This document shows, piece after piece, positions 25,599 through 36,627 of a DNA stretch of 64,000 nt. Below the pieces are notes generated by a model. It was not told the DNA's origin. It was given only the letters and a program-made list of their open reading frames with translations, and ran no database searches. The number at the start of each line of letters is the position of its first letter. Positions within the stretch are counted from its first letter, which is position 1. The DNA is taken from positions 1 through 64,000 of the forward strand of contig JADJLO010000006.1 of assembly GCA_016710075.1 (NCBI GenBank), given 5' to 3'. This stretch comes from Acidobacteriota bacterium (GTDB lineage Bacteria > Acidobacteriota > Blastocatellia > RBC074). The translations under genes were made by a program, and so were the position numbers.

Positions 25599-25906
25599 CG
25601 GCTTATCCTCCCGTGAAAACGCAGTCCGGCTAGAGAAATAAAACATTATGTAAGTGAATGACGGTAAACGCCAAAAAAACGCATTTGAAGGTGACTTGTG
25701 CCTTACAAACAACACCGCACTTCAGAATAAATTAAACCAGTGAAGCAAAGACGCGGATTGATTTAAGTTCACATTTCTTGCGAGTCTCCAGGTTGATTCT
25801 GATGTGAGGGAAATCTCGCAAGATGCAGTCTACTTACTTTCAGGCTTTCAGTCCAGAACACAAAGTGGCTTTTCAATGATTTGATACTGTCTTAACAGTG
25901 TTATTC
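25599..25906 (-). other. Intergenic region upstream of the nuclease surface-protein gene
   Basis: No gene supported. It contains the promoter region of the minus-strand nuclease gene and, around 25881-25900, TGATACTGTCTTAACAGTG, loosely related to the palindrome family at 2978-3017. Confidence 0.4.
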
Positions 25907-26058
25907 ATGAAGAATGAAGAATGAAGAATGCAGAATGAAGAATGAAGAATGAAGAAGGGGGAATATCTGTTGAGGTCACAGATGCTTCCCATTCTTCATT
26001 CTGCACTCTTCATTCTGCACTCTTCATTCTCCATTCTCCATTCTGCCTTCTTCATTCT
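25907..26058. repeat. Inverted heptamer-repeat array, 3' of the FG-GAP surface-protein gene
   Basis: Direct ATGAAGA heptamers (25907-25957), spacer GGGGGAATATCT ... GATGCTTCCC, then inverted heptamers (25990-26058) touching the stop codon of the minus-strand gene. The spacer is almost the same as in the array at 20134-20361 (an extra TTGAG distinguishes it). Confidence 0.9.
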
Positions 26059-29000
26059 TTAGCATTTCGGCGGGAAGATCGGGATGGTGAGGGTCGCGGC
26101 CTGAGTCAGCGTCAGCTTGTGCAGGTTGTGGCCCTGGTTGAAGGCACCGGACTGAGCGTTCGAGTTCTTGTTAAGGTTGATGACCGCGCCGAACAATCCG
26201 ACGTCAGATTCCGAGTAGAACTTCATCCAGCCGCTGCGGCCAGCGGGGATGACAGACTCGAAGCGAGGAGATGTTCTGGGGAAGCTGTTGGAGAAACTCC
26301 CTCTCAGTTGGCATCCACCGGATAAGGTGAAGTTGTAGCCCATCTCGACATCATCGTAGATCTGGCCGGTGATTGTCCCCAGAGTCAGACCACCTGTTGT
26401 CAGATTGCCTCCGAAGCGATTGAGTAAAAGCATGGTGTCGTTGCCGTCGCCCTTCGCCGGGATGTTGTCCACGGCCAGGGTTCGAGGCACGCTGTTGTAG
26501 CTGATGCCATCGAAATTGAGTATCGCCGTCATCGAGTTGGCGTTGCACAGCGGCAGGCCTCCGGCCAGAGCCGAGATCGCTTGCGCTCCAAGGTTGGCCG
26601 CGTGGCCAGTGGCGAACTTTACGAACTCGTCTCCGATCAGGAAGTTGAAGTTTACAGGGCAGCCCTTGTCGTCTACGGCCACGGCTATCAGATAGCCTGT
26701 TGTCCCCGGATCGATGTCCGATGCAAGGATGGTGAAGGTCTGATTTGGCGTCAGGCAGATGTAAATGTCCGCCACCGAGCAGGAAACGCCGTCCACAAAG
26801 AAGATGTGGACTGTGGCCTTGATCTCTAAATGAGTGTTGGTGATCGAGATTCGTGTGTTTTGGGCGTTGTAGTTCGATGCGTCCGAACTGTAGATGTTAT
26901 AGAAGAGCACCGAGCCGGCCTTCTGATCGCTCGCCGGCGACATGGCATTGGGTATCGCACCCTGGGCAAGGGCAGGGCAGTTGACAGTCAGACAGGCTTG
27001 AACGCTTCCCGCCGGGCCTCCACCAACATTTGCCGAAGAAGTGATGCAGAGCTGAGTATCGGTCGTAATCTGATCGCCAATCTGTGCCATGTACTTGATC
27101 GTTACTGCTTGTCCACCTGCCGGAGTTCCCGACCACGCAACGGTGGTGAAATTGACTACATTACAAGTCCCGACATTGGCCGAACAGGTCCCCGGCAATG
27201 CCGGCAGGCCCGCAGGCAGAGAAGCCATAAGAAAGAAGCCGCCTGCGATGAGCCGGCGCCGTTGGTCAAAGTCGCGGTGACCTCGACCACGCCGCCAGGT
27301 CCCTTGCAAGTCGCCGGTTCGGCGATGGCGGTCGTCAGCGTGCTGACCGCGAGTGTGAACGTTGCGTCGGTTGTCGCTCCGCAATTATCCGTCGCGCGGA
27401 TGGTGATCGTGTGACTCCCAGAGGGTGCGGCATTGGAAATAGATACAACTCCGGCGGCATTTACAGTGACCGTGCCGGTGAACGTTCCCTTGCTCTGAAC
27501 GATGATGCTTGACACGCTTCCGCTGTCGCTCGGGCCTGCTGCCGGATTGACCGTCAGCGCATTGCCTGCAAAAACATTTTGCAGAGCGCCGAAGGACAAG
27601 ACCGGCGGAGTGTTGACCGCCACCGTGACGGTGAGCGTTGCCTCGGTGAAATCGCCCTGACTATCGGTTACGCGCAGGGTGAAGGAGGCTGTTGTGGCCG
27701 AACACGAGGCCACGACATCCGACGTCACCACACCTGCGGCCGAGACTGCGATGCCCGATACCGTCACGCCGTTGACAGTCGCCGATGCGCCGCCGTTTAT
27801 CTTGACGCTCAGGGTATTGTTTGCATCTTCTCCATCGTTGACGTTGGCAATGGTTGAATTGGTAGACGGGTTGCCCTGCTTTTGAGCAACTGCTACTGCA
27901 CTGATAGTCGGCGGCTGGTTGACCGACAGGGTGGCAGTGGCCGTGCTGCCGGCGCCGCCTTCAGTCGAAGTCACGGCATTTGTCGTGTTGACTTTCGATC
28001 CTGAAGAGATGGCTTTGACGCTGACTGAAATCGTGCAGCTGCCGCCGGCGGCAATCATGCCGCCGCTCAGGCTGACCGTGCCCGATGCAGCAGCCGCCGT
28101 GACTGCGCCGCCGCAGGTATTGGTCATGTTGTTGGGAGTTGCCACGACAAGGCCCGCAGGCATGTTGTCGGTAAAGGTCACGCCGTTTTGTGTCACTGTC
28201 GCACTCGGGTTGCTGAGTGTGAAAGTCAGGCTCGTCGTCCCGTTGAGCAGAATTTTGGATGCGCCGAACGCCTTGCTGATTGTCACAGGCTGAACGACGG
28301 TTACGGTTGCCGTATTGCTGGTCGCGCCCGTGCCGCCGTTGGTCGAACTTATCGCACCGGTCGTATTGTTCTTGACTCCGCCGGTCGTGCCCGTGACGTT
28401 GACACCAATCGTGCAACTGCCGCCCGCTGCAATCGAGCCGCCGCTCAAGTTGATGGCGCCCGATCCGGCGGTTGCCGTCACCGAGCCGGCGCAGGTATTG
28501 GTCAGGCCGTTGGGAGTCGCCACGACAAGTCCGGCCGGCAGGGTGTCCGTAAAGGCCACGCCGCTCTGTTCCACAGTCTCACTCGGATTGTTGAGTGTGA
28601 AGGTCAGGCTCGTCGTTCCGTTGAGCGCGATCTTTGCAGCCCCGAAAGCCTTGCTGATCGTCGGCGGCGGAACGACCGTCAAGGTCGCCGTGTTGCTGGT
28701 CGCTCCGACGCCGTTGACGATCCAACTGATAGGGCCGGTCGTGTTGTTCTTCACGCCGGCAGTCGTCCCTGTCACGTTAACGGTAATTGCGCAGCTCCCG
28801 CCTGCGGCCAGGTTCCCGATTGACAGGCCGACCGTGCCGGCTCCTGCAGACGCCGTCACTATTCCTCCACAGGTATTGCTCAATCCATTCGGCGTCGAAA
28901 CCACCAGACCCGCCGGCAGGCTGTCGCTAAACGCCACGCCACTGAGGGCCACATTCCCGGCCGGGTTGTTGAGCGTGATGGTCATCGATGTCGAGCCGTT

Positions 29001-32000
29001 GAGCTGTATCCTCGCTGCTCCGAACGCTTTCGAAATCGTCGGTACATTGATGACCGAATGCGGTACGGACGTCGAGGCCGGGCTGGCGCTGAAGTTGCTG
29101 TCGCCGTTGTATGTCGCGCTCAGATTTTTTAAGCCCAACATGGTGCTGTTCAAACTGCAGGTAAGCGGTGGCGCCGCGGGTAGCGAGATCGAACACGATT
29201 GCGAGCCATCCGTAACAGTAATCGTTCCGGTTGGAACAGTCGGAGCAGCCGCGCCGGGTGCATTGACATTGACACTGGGTGATACGGTGTAAGGCTGGCC
29301 CATCACGCTTGGATCAGGCGTGTCGAAGACAATGGTGGCAGTTGTGGCGGCCTTGTTTACCGAGATGTTGGCCGTGGTCGGAGTATTGTTCGTCCCACCG
29401 TTACCTGAAGAGATCGAATTGATCGTATTTGTGTATGCTGCAACTGACGCTGCCGTGCCCGTGACGGTGATCGGAATTACGCAACTGGCGTTGGCCGCCA
29501 GGCTGCCGCCCGTCAGAGTAATCACGTTGCTGCTGATCGCGACTGTGCCGCTGCAAACCGATGATGAAGAATTAGGCGCACTGATGCCGGAGGGCAGCGA
29601 ATCGGTGAAGCTCAAGCCGGTGAGCGAGCCTGGATTGCCCGCCGGATTGGCGATCGTAATGTTTAGCGTAGAAGTCTGACCAACCACGATGGGGCTTGTC
29701 GAAAAGCTGGCGCTGATCGTCGGCGGAGCGAAAACATTCAATATTACCGTACCGGTGCTTGCACTGGCGCTTCCGAGTTCATTGGTTATGAGCGTGGCGT
29801 GATTCTTCTTCGCTCCCGCCGTCGTGCCGGTGACATTGACCGTAATCGTGCAACTGCTGCCGGCGACAATCGATCCGCCGCTCAAGGCGACTGTGCCCGA
29901 TCCAGCCGTTGCCGTGACCGTTCCGCCGCAGGTATTCATCAATCCACCTGGTGTCGAGATTGCCAGTCCCGCCGGCAGACTGTCGCTGAAGCTGACGCCG
30001 GTCAGGCTCGACGAGCCGCTGTTGTTGGTGATGGTAAAGCTCAATGCAGCTGTGCCGTTCAACGCTATTGTTGATGGCATGAATGTTTTGGTGAAGGCCG
30101 GTCCGTTGATGGCCGTGCAATTACTGAGCAGCACAGAAATATTACTGGAATCGTTATTCGCCGTGGCTATATCGAGCTTGCCGTCGAGGTTGAAATCTCC
30201 CACCGCCAGCGAGTATGGACCAGTCCCAACACCGAAGTTGCTGGATGCGCCGAAGCCTCCCGTGCCATTGCCCAGCCGCACCGAGATGTTGCCGGCGCCG
30301 GAATTCGCCGTGGCGATGTCGAGCCTGCCGTCGAGGTTGAAGTCCCCCACAACAACCGAGTAAGGACCGGTCCCCACGGCGAAGTTGGTGGCCGCGCCAA
30401 AGCCGCCCGCACCATTGCCAGTCAGCACCGAGACGCTGTTGCCGTTGAAGTTCGCCACGGCCAGATCGGGCTTGCCGTCAAGGTTGAAGTCTCCCACAGC
30501 GACAAAGGCAGGATTTGTCCCGGCAGTGAACTCGGTCCTGGCGCCAAATCCGCCGGCGCCGTCGCCGGACAGCACCGATACTTTGCCGGTGCTGAAATTC
30601 GAGACAGCCAGATCGGACTTGCCGTCAAGGTTGAAGTCTCCTGTAACGACAGAGTATGGATTAGTCCCGGCGGCAAAATTCGTGGCAGGGCCGAAGCTTC
30701 CCATTCCATTGCCCGTCAGCACCGAGACGTTGTTGGTGTTGAAATTCGCCACTGCGAGGTCGGGTTTGCCGTCTCTGTTGAAGTCACCCATCGTCACCGA
30801 GACGGGATTAGTCCCCACGGCAAAGTCCGTTTTTGCGCCGAAGCCGCCCGCGCCGTCTCCAGTCAGCACCGAGACGTTGTTGCCGTTGAAGTTTGCTGTT
30901 GCGATATCGGGCGAGCCGTCGAGGTTGAAATCTCCAACCGCCACCGACCTTGGGTTAGTCCCCACGGTGAAGTTGGTGGCCGCTCCAAAACCGCCTGCGC
31001 CGGCGCCCAGCCGCACCGAGACGTTGTTGGAGTTGTAGTTCGCCGTGACAAGGTCTAGTTTGCCGTCCCTGTTGACGTCTCCAACCGCCACCGAGACAGG
31101 ATTGGTCCCAACTCCAAAGTCTGTCTTCGGAGCGAAGCTCGTTCCACTGCACGGTGTTCCATTGCAGGTGTCAAGCAGGACCGAGACGTTTGAGGAATTG
31201 TAGTTGGCTGTTGCGAGGTCGGGCCTGCCGTCAAGGTTGAAGTCCCCCACAACCATAGAGCCGGGGCTGGTCTCAGCAGTGAAGTCGGTCTTCGCGCCAA
31301 AACTGCCCATCCCATTGCCCAGCAGTACCGAGACGTTGTTGGAGCTGGTGTTTGCAGTGGCGATGTCGGGTGAGCCATCGAGGTTGAAATCTCCCACCGC
31401 CACCGACCCGGGGCCAGTCCCCGTGCCAAAGTCTGTCTTCGCGCCAAAGCTGCCCATCCCATTGCCCATCAGCGCCGAGACGTTGCTGGAGCCGGCGTTT
31501 GCCACGGCCAGATCAGGCTTGCCGTCGAGGTTGAAATCCCCCACCGTCACGTATTGAGGGCTGGAACCCGCAACGAAGTCGGTCTTTGCACCAAAGCCGC
31601 CTGCGCCGTTGCCCAGCAGCACCGAAATGTTGTTGGAGCTGAAATTTGCCACTACGATGTCGGGTTTGCCGTCGAGGTTGAAATCCCCTGCAGCCAATGA
31701 GATAGGGGCAGCCCCTGTGGTGAAATTGGTTTTTGCGCCAAAGCCGCCCGCACCGTTGCCCAGCAGCACCGAGACGTTGTTGGAGACTGGTGGGCCTGCG
31801 ACGCTCAGCGATACCGCAATATCCGGCTTGCCGTCGAGGTTGAAGTCCCTCACCACTATCGAGTACTGACGTCCGCCCACAGACAGGTCGCTGGCCGCAC
31901 CGAAGCCGCCCGCACCATTTCCCAGCAACACTGAGACATTGTCGGATCCGCTGTTGGCAGTGGCGATGTCGGGTGAGCCGTCAAGGTTGAAATCTCCAAC

Positions 32001-32402
32001 CGCCACCGAAACCGGTCCAATCCCCGTGCCGAAGTTGGTGGCCGAGCCAAAGCCGCCCGCACCATTGCCCAGCACTACCGAGACGTTGTTGGTGGTTAGG
32101 TTCGCGGTAACGAGGTCCAGCTTGCCGTCGAGGTTGAAATCGCCCACCGCCACCGATTTGGGATTCGTTCCCACACCGAAGTCGGAGGCCCCGCTGAAAC
32201 CAGGCGTCGCGCAGCCGCCCATCATCAGCGGGGCAGCGGCAGGAACCGCCTTTGCAAGCCCCACAGCATGCCCCACAGCATGCCCCACAGCATGGGCAGC
32301 AGCCTCAGGACCTGAGGAATGGGCAACTGCAAGGCTCCCCAGCAGCACCAGTGTCAGCGCCACCAGTTTGATCTTGAGCGAGAAATTATCTTGGCGATTC
32401 AT
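26059..32402 (-). CDS. Giant secreted FG-GAP double propeller / DUF11-like repeat protein, one frameshift
   Basis: Signal peptide at residues 1-28, then an Ala/His-rich linker with HAVG repeats. Fourteen FG-GAP/VCBS repeats of about 50 residues follow (about 67-762), each with a DFNLDGKPD-type calcium loop. After the seventh, LLDTCNGTPCSG breaks the series, so two seven-bladed propellers are likely. Next are DUF11-like repeats (FTKTFMPSTIALNGTAALSF), an Ig-like domain (about 1019-1110), three more SKAFGA repeats, cadherin-like repeats and, after a one-base loss near 27235, the same C-terminal module as the neighbouring gene, ending FPPKC. It is likely a surface adhesin or matrix protein, with calcium-stabilised propellers. 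Confidence 0.85.
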
Positions 32403-32863
32403 GAGGATTCACTCTGCCATCCGGCGCGGAATAATATCAGGCCTCTGGCGAAAGCGGGGTTTTCCCGGTTTGTTGTTACGCTGATGATGCGCTTAGCCAG
32501 TGATCCCGACGCAGGCTAACGAGGATGCCGGATCCTGACCATATCGAAAAATTTTTTAATCGATCAATTCATCGGATCTTTTGTGGGCATGTTAATCCGA
32601 GGTGGAATCATAAGATAGCAGTCAGGTATTTTCAATTAAGAGTCTCTGTCTGTCTTGATGTCTGATTCATATTAAGTACTGATACTGTTGGCGAACTCGC
32701 CAACGCTTTCAAACATTGAATTGGGAGCAGGGACTCGGTATACTCTGCCGAAATTTGAACTGTTTAAGCGTTATTATTTCACCCATACCATTTCCGTCGA
32801 TGGTCTGAGCGCCATCACTATCATGATCATCAATCATGAATCATGACGCTGGAGCACATTTGT
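32403..32863 (+). other. Divergent intergenic region with a palindrome
   Basis: No supported gene. It holds the promoter of the giant minus-strand gene, the palindrome at 32678-32703 and the upstream region of the small membrane protein. Confidence 0.5.
32678..32703. repeat. Palindromic repeat related to 2978-3017
   Basis: TACTGATACTGTTGGCGAAC begins the element; TTGGCGA (32688-32694) pairs with TCGCCAA (32697-32703). The first 13 bases are identical to the left arm of the palindrome after the cupin gene, while the right arm (AACGCTTTC) has diverged. Confidence 0.65.
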
Positions 32864-33208
32864 ATGAATTTCCTTGATACTGAACAAGGTTTTCCGGTTT
32901 TCTTCATAGTCTGGATTGCCCTGGCAATTGGCTCAGGTCTTTTCTTCTGGTTGAACAGGAATGCCGAATTGAAGCGAAAGGTTCTCCCACCCTTTCTTAT
33001 GGTGTCAGGGGCCCTTTTTATTGGATTCATCTGGGTTTCCGGGACGCCAACCAATTTCTTGTACATTGCTATTCCAATTGTAGCCTTAATCACTGTTTTG
33101 AATATCAGGAGCATCAAATTTTGTGATGCCTGCGGGAGTACGCTTCACAGCCAGAATCCGTTTTCACCAGCGAAGTTTTGCTCAAAGTGCGGGGCGGAGC
33201 TGCAATGA
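32864..33208 (+). CDS. Small membrane protein with C-terminal zinc ribbon
   Basis: 114 residues. ATG 32864 is preferred because CTGGAG lies 9-14 bases upstream; an in-frame ATG at 32843 is possible. Three hydrophobic segments (about 9-28, 40-60 and 62-82) precede a zinc ribbon, CDACGSTL ... CSKCGAEL, facing the cytoplasm by inference. Function unknown. It ends 37 bp before the S9 peptidase gene on the same strand. Confidence 0.7.
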   Translation: MNFLDTEQGFPVFFIVWIALAIGSGLFFWLNRNAELKRKVLPPFLMVSGALFIGFIWVSGTPTNFLYIAIPIVALITVLNIRSIKFCDACGSTLHSQNPFSPAKFCSKCGAELQ

Positions 33209-33245
33209 GAGGCCATGCCTCACCATCGACAGGAGGAATCAACCC

Positions 33246-35999
33246 ATGCGATATGATCATAAATTTAGACGCCATTTCCACCGTTACATCATCCTCGCGC
33301 TGTGCTTCAGTCTGGCGCTCTCGACGTTTGCGCCTGCAGTCGCCCTTGCTCAGGAGAGCAAGACTCAAAAAGCCGACCAGGACAATCGCGTGCGGAACGC
33401 CAATTATGATCTGGCCTCCCGCTGGACCACGCAGAAGGTAGGCAAGATGGTCTTTGACACAGCCGTCGCGCCGCACTGGCTGGAGACAGGGGATAGATTC
33501 TGGTACAGCTACGAAACCAGTCAGGGCAAGCGATTCTACCTGGTTGATCCGGCGCGCAAGACGAAGAACCCTCTCTTTGACAACCCAAAAATGGCGGCGA
33601 TGCTGACCACCCTGACTCGCATCCCTTATGACGCGCAGCACCTGCCGATCAACAATCTGCGGATGACCAAAAAGGACACGGCGTTGCAGTTCGACGTCGT
33701 AGTGCCCAAAGACGCCGAGATTCCGGGCGAAAAACCCGCCGAGAAAAAAGAGGCGACACAGGCCGTAGCCGGGGCTGCGACTGAAGGCAATGGCGGGCAG
33801 GGCCGAGAGCAGGTCAGAGCCGGGCAGGGACAGGGCAGATCGCAGACGCCGCCTCCGCCTACAACCAAGACACTCTATTTTGAATACGATCTGGCCACGG
33901 CCAAACTTTCGTTTCTGCCCGATTATCAGCCGCCGAAAAAGTCGCGATGGGCGGCCGTTTCACCTGACGAAAAGACCGTCGTCTTTGCGCGTGGCCAGAA
34001 CCTTTTCATGATGGACGCTGAGAATTACGCCAAGGCTCAGAAGAAGGAAGACGACACATCCATCGTCGAGACTCAGATCACCACCGACGGCGAAGAGAAT
34101 TACGGCTACGCTCGACGCCTGCGCGACGAAGAAATGTCAGTCTACAAGTTCAGTGACAAGAACAAGACGCCGCGGACACCGGCCATCAGGATTTTCTGGT
34201 CGAAAGATTCTCGTAAATTCTCTGTCGTTCGAAACGACGAGCGCAAGGTATCGGACCTATGGGTGATCAACTCGCTGTCGAATCCTCGCCCGACGCTCGA
34301 GGCGTACAAATACGGCATGCCCGGCGAGGTCAATCAGCCGCAGTCCGATCTGGAAGTCTTCGACATCGCCTCGAAAGCCCGTGTCAAAATCAAAGCTTCC
34401 CAGTTCAAAGACCAGCAAGTGGCGATCTACACTGCTCGTGTCACCGAGCTTGAGCGCGAACGTGCGCGCGGCATTCAGGTTGAACGCTCCATGGAGCAGG
34501 ATCAACAGCAGCAAGGCGGCGGCCCTCCGATCTCGGCCGTCGAGCCTAAATGGCTGGCCGACGGCTCGGACAAGCTCTATTTCAATCGCACCAGCCGCGA
34601 CCTGCACAAGATTGACGTCTGCGTCGCAGACACGACAACGGGCGATGTCAAAACGCTCATCGAAGAACGTCTCAACACTTACGTTGAAATCAAACCGCTC
34701 GTGCTCGTCAACAACGGGCAGGAGCTGATTCACTGGTCTGAACGCGACGGCTGGGGGCACTACTACCTCTTCGATGGTAGCGGCGCGCTTAAGAACCAGA
34801 TTACTTTGGGCGAATTCGTCTGCGACAGCATCGAAGGCGTTGATGAAAAGACGCGCATGCTCTACGTCAATGCCAACGGACGAGAGGCCGGTGAAGACCC
34901 GTACTACTCGCATCTCTACAGTGTCAATTTCAACGGCAATGGAATCAAACTGCTCAATCCGGGAGACGCGACACATGCCGTGGCCAGTTCCGATTCGGCG
35001 AAGTACTTCGTTGACAACTCATCGCGGGTCAACACCGCGCCGGTCTCGGCGTTGTTCGATGCAGCAGGATTGAAATGCCTCGACCTGGAAACAACAGACC
35101 TGGCTGCGATGAATGAAGCCGGCTACAAGTTTCCTGAACCGTTCAAGGTCAAAGCCGACGACGGCATCACAGACCTTTTCGGCGTCATGTACAAACCGTT
35201 CGATTTCGACTCGACCAGGCGTTACCCGATCATCGCGTTCGTCTATCCCGGGCCGCAAACCGAGAGCGTGACCAAGGCCTTTTCGCCGCGTAATCCAAAC
35301 GTGGCGCTCGCGCAGTTCGGCTTCATCGTCATCGAAGTGGGCAACCGCGGCGGCAATCCGCAGCGGTCGAAGTGGTATCACACATTTGGCTACGGTAACC
35401 TTCGTGATTACGGGCTTGCCGACAAGAAAGCCGCGATCGAGCAACTCGCGCGCCGCTATCCGTTTGTTGATCTTGATCGAGTCGGCATATACGGCCATTC
35501 GGGCGGCGGCTTTATGTCAACTGCGGCGATGCTCGTCTACCCGGACTTTTTCAAGGTTGCAGTCTCGTCTTCAGGCAACCACGAGAACAATATTTACAAC
35601 CGCTGGTGGAGCGAAAAGCATCACGGCGTCAAAGAGGTCACCGATAAAGACGGCAACGTCAAATTCGAATACACCATCGAGAAGAACTCCGAGCTGGCGA
35701 AAAATCTGAAAGGCCATCTCATGCTGGTGACCGGCGATATTGACGATAATGTGCATCCGGCCAACACACTGCGCATGGCCGATGCGCTGATCAAAGCGAA
35801 CAAACGCTTCGATATGCTGATGATCCCGGGCAAACGCCACGGCTATGCCGACGCGACCAACTACTTCTTCTGGATCCGGGCTGATTACTTCAGCCGGCAT
35901 CTGCTCGGCGACGCGGCCACCAGCGTAGATATGATCGAGCTTAATAAAGAGAAGGAACAGTCGGGCGACAAGGGCAACAATCGCGGAGGCGGTAGATAG
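33246..35999 (+). CDS. S9 (DPP-IV-type) prolyl peptidase, secreted
   Basis: 917 residues. ATG 33246 follows GACAGGAGGAATCAACCC and opens a signal peptide (YIILALCFSLALSTFAPAVA). An eight-bladed-type N-terminal propeller covers about residues 60-650, with an unusual Gly/Gln/Pro-rich insert near 160-210 (GQGREQVRAGQGQGRSQTPP). The alpha/beta-hydrolase domain has nucleophile Ser in YGHSGGG (near 752), Asp in TGDIDDNVHP (near 830) and His in GKRHGY (near 863). It cleaves X-Pro or X-Ala dipeptides from peptides in the periplasm or outside. A second S9 peptidase lies 0.6 kb downstream. Confidence 0.92.
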   Translation: MRYDHKFRRHFHRYIILALCFSLALSTFAPAVALAQESKTQKADQDNRVRNANYDLASRWTTQKVGKMVFDTAVAPHWLETGDRFWYSYETSQGKRFYLVDPARKTKNPLFDNPKMAAMLTTLTRIPYDAQHLPINNLRMTKKDTALQFDVVVPKDAEIPGEKPAEKKEATQAVAGAATEGNGGQGREQVRAGQGQGRSQTPPPPTTKTLYFEYDLATAKLSFLPDYQPPKKSRWAAVSPDEKTVVFARGQNLFMMDAENYAKAQKKEDDTSIVETQITTDGEENYGYARRLRDEEMSVYKFSDKNKTPRTPAIRIFWSKDSRKFSVVRNDERKVSDLWVINSLSNPRPTLEAYKYGMPGEVNQPQSDLEVFDIASKARVKIKASQFKDQQVAIYTARVTELERERARGIQVERSMEQDQQQQGGGPPISAVEPKWLADGSDKLYFNRTSRDLHKIDVCVADTTTGDVKTLIEERLNTYVEIKPLVLVNNGQELIHWSERDGWGHYYLFDGSGALKNQITLGEFVCDSIEGVDEKTRMLYVNANGREAGEDPYYSHLYSVNFNGNGIKLLNPGDATHAVASSDSAKYFVDNSSRVNTAPVSALFDAAGLKCLDLETTDLAAMNEAGYKFPEPFKVKADDGITDLFGVMYKPFDFDSTRRYPIIAFVYPGPQTESVTKAFSPRNPNVALAQFGFIVIEVGNRGGNPQRSKWYHTFGYGNLRDYGLADKKAAIEQLARRYPFVDLDRVGIYGHSGGGFMSTAAMLVYPDFFKVAVSSSGNHENNIYNRWWSEKHHGVKEVTDKDGNVKFEYTIEKNSELAKNLKGHLMLVTGDIDDNVHPANTLRMADALIKANKRFDMLMIPGKRHGYADATNYFFWIRADYFSRHLLGDAATSVDMIELNKEKEQSGDKGNNRGGGR

Positions 36000-36084
36000 C
36001 CGATCAATATTGGGTATTAGAGATTACCCGGCATCGGATCTGCTCGACGGCCGCTGAACCAAAACTTTAAGCCAGGTAAACATC

Positions 36085-36552
36085 ATGAAAAATCCGCCTG
36101 AACAAGTCGCAAGGTTTCTTGAAAAGAAGAGTATTGCTGTCGTTGGCGTTTCACGAGATCAAAATCAACCGGCAAATGTCATCTTAAGGAAATTGAAAAA
36201 GTCCGGTTATCAAGTCTTTGCAATCAATCCGAACGCTGAAGTCGTCGATGGCGAAAAGTGCTATCCGGATATTCTCTCGGTGCCCCAAAAAGTCGGCGCT
36301 GCGGTCATCGTGACTCATCCAGACATTTCCGCGAGCATAGTCAGGCAATGCGTCACATCGGGAATTGACCAGGTATGGCTGCATCGGTCATTTGGTCAGG
36401 GAAGTGTCTCGGATGAAGCGATCCAGGAATGTCAGAAGAACGGAATCAATTGTCTGGTCGGCGGATGCCCGATGATGTATTGCGAGCCCGTTGATTTCGG
36501 CCACCAATGTATGAAGTGGATCTTGAAATTGCAGGGTAAAGTTCCAGGTTGA
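36085..36552 (+). CDS. CoA-binding-domain protein (YccU-like)
   Basis: 155 residues, normal for the stand-alone CoA-binding Rossmann domain. It shows KKSIAVVGVSRDQNQPAN at the N-terminus, YQVFAINPNAEVVDGEKCYP, AVIVTHPDISASIVRQC and a C-terminal CMMYCEP-like motif (GGCPMMYCEPVDF). Members bind CoA or nucleotides, with unclear physiological role. It lies between two S9 peptidase genes, all on the plus strand with gaps of 75-85 bp, so a loose operon is possible. Confidence 0.9.
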   Translation: MKNPPEQVARFLEKKSIAVVGVSRDQNQPANVILRKLKKSGYQVFAINPNAEVVDGEKCYPDILSVPQKVGAAVIVTHPDISASIVRQCVTSGIDQVWLHRSFGQGSVSDEAIQECQKNGINCLVGGCPMMYCEPVDFGHQCMKWILKLQGKVPG

Positions 36553-36627
36553 AACATGGAAATTCTGTTCGAGCCGGCAGTTCTCAATAATTAGTCAATA
36601 AAACACCCATAATCCAAGGATAAACAG

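Noticed and set aside
28188..29292. Long plus-strand open frames (up to 325 codons) opposite the giant FG-GAP gene
   Set aside because: Val/Pro/Leu-rich translations mirror the repetitive Thr/Gly codons of the real gene; the same kind of frame recurs along its length.
30180..32160. Regular DNA periodicity of about 150 bp, CRISPR-like at first sight
   Set aside because: The period is the FG-GAP protein repeat; the frame is open through it and the repeats are far too long and divergent for CRISPR.
34257..34976. 239-codon minus-strand frame opposite the S9 peptidase
   Set aside because: Shadow frame; the plus strand encodes a complete DPP-IV-type enzyme there.
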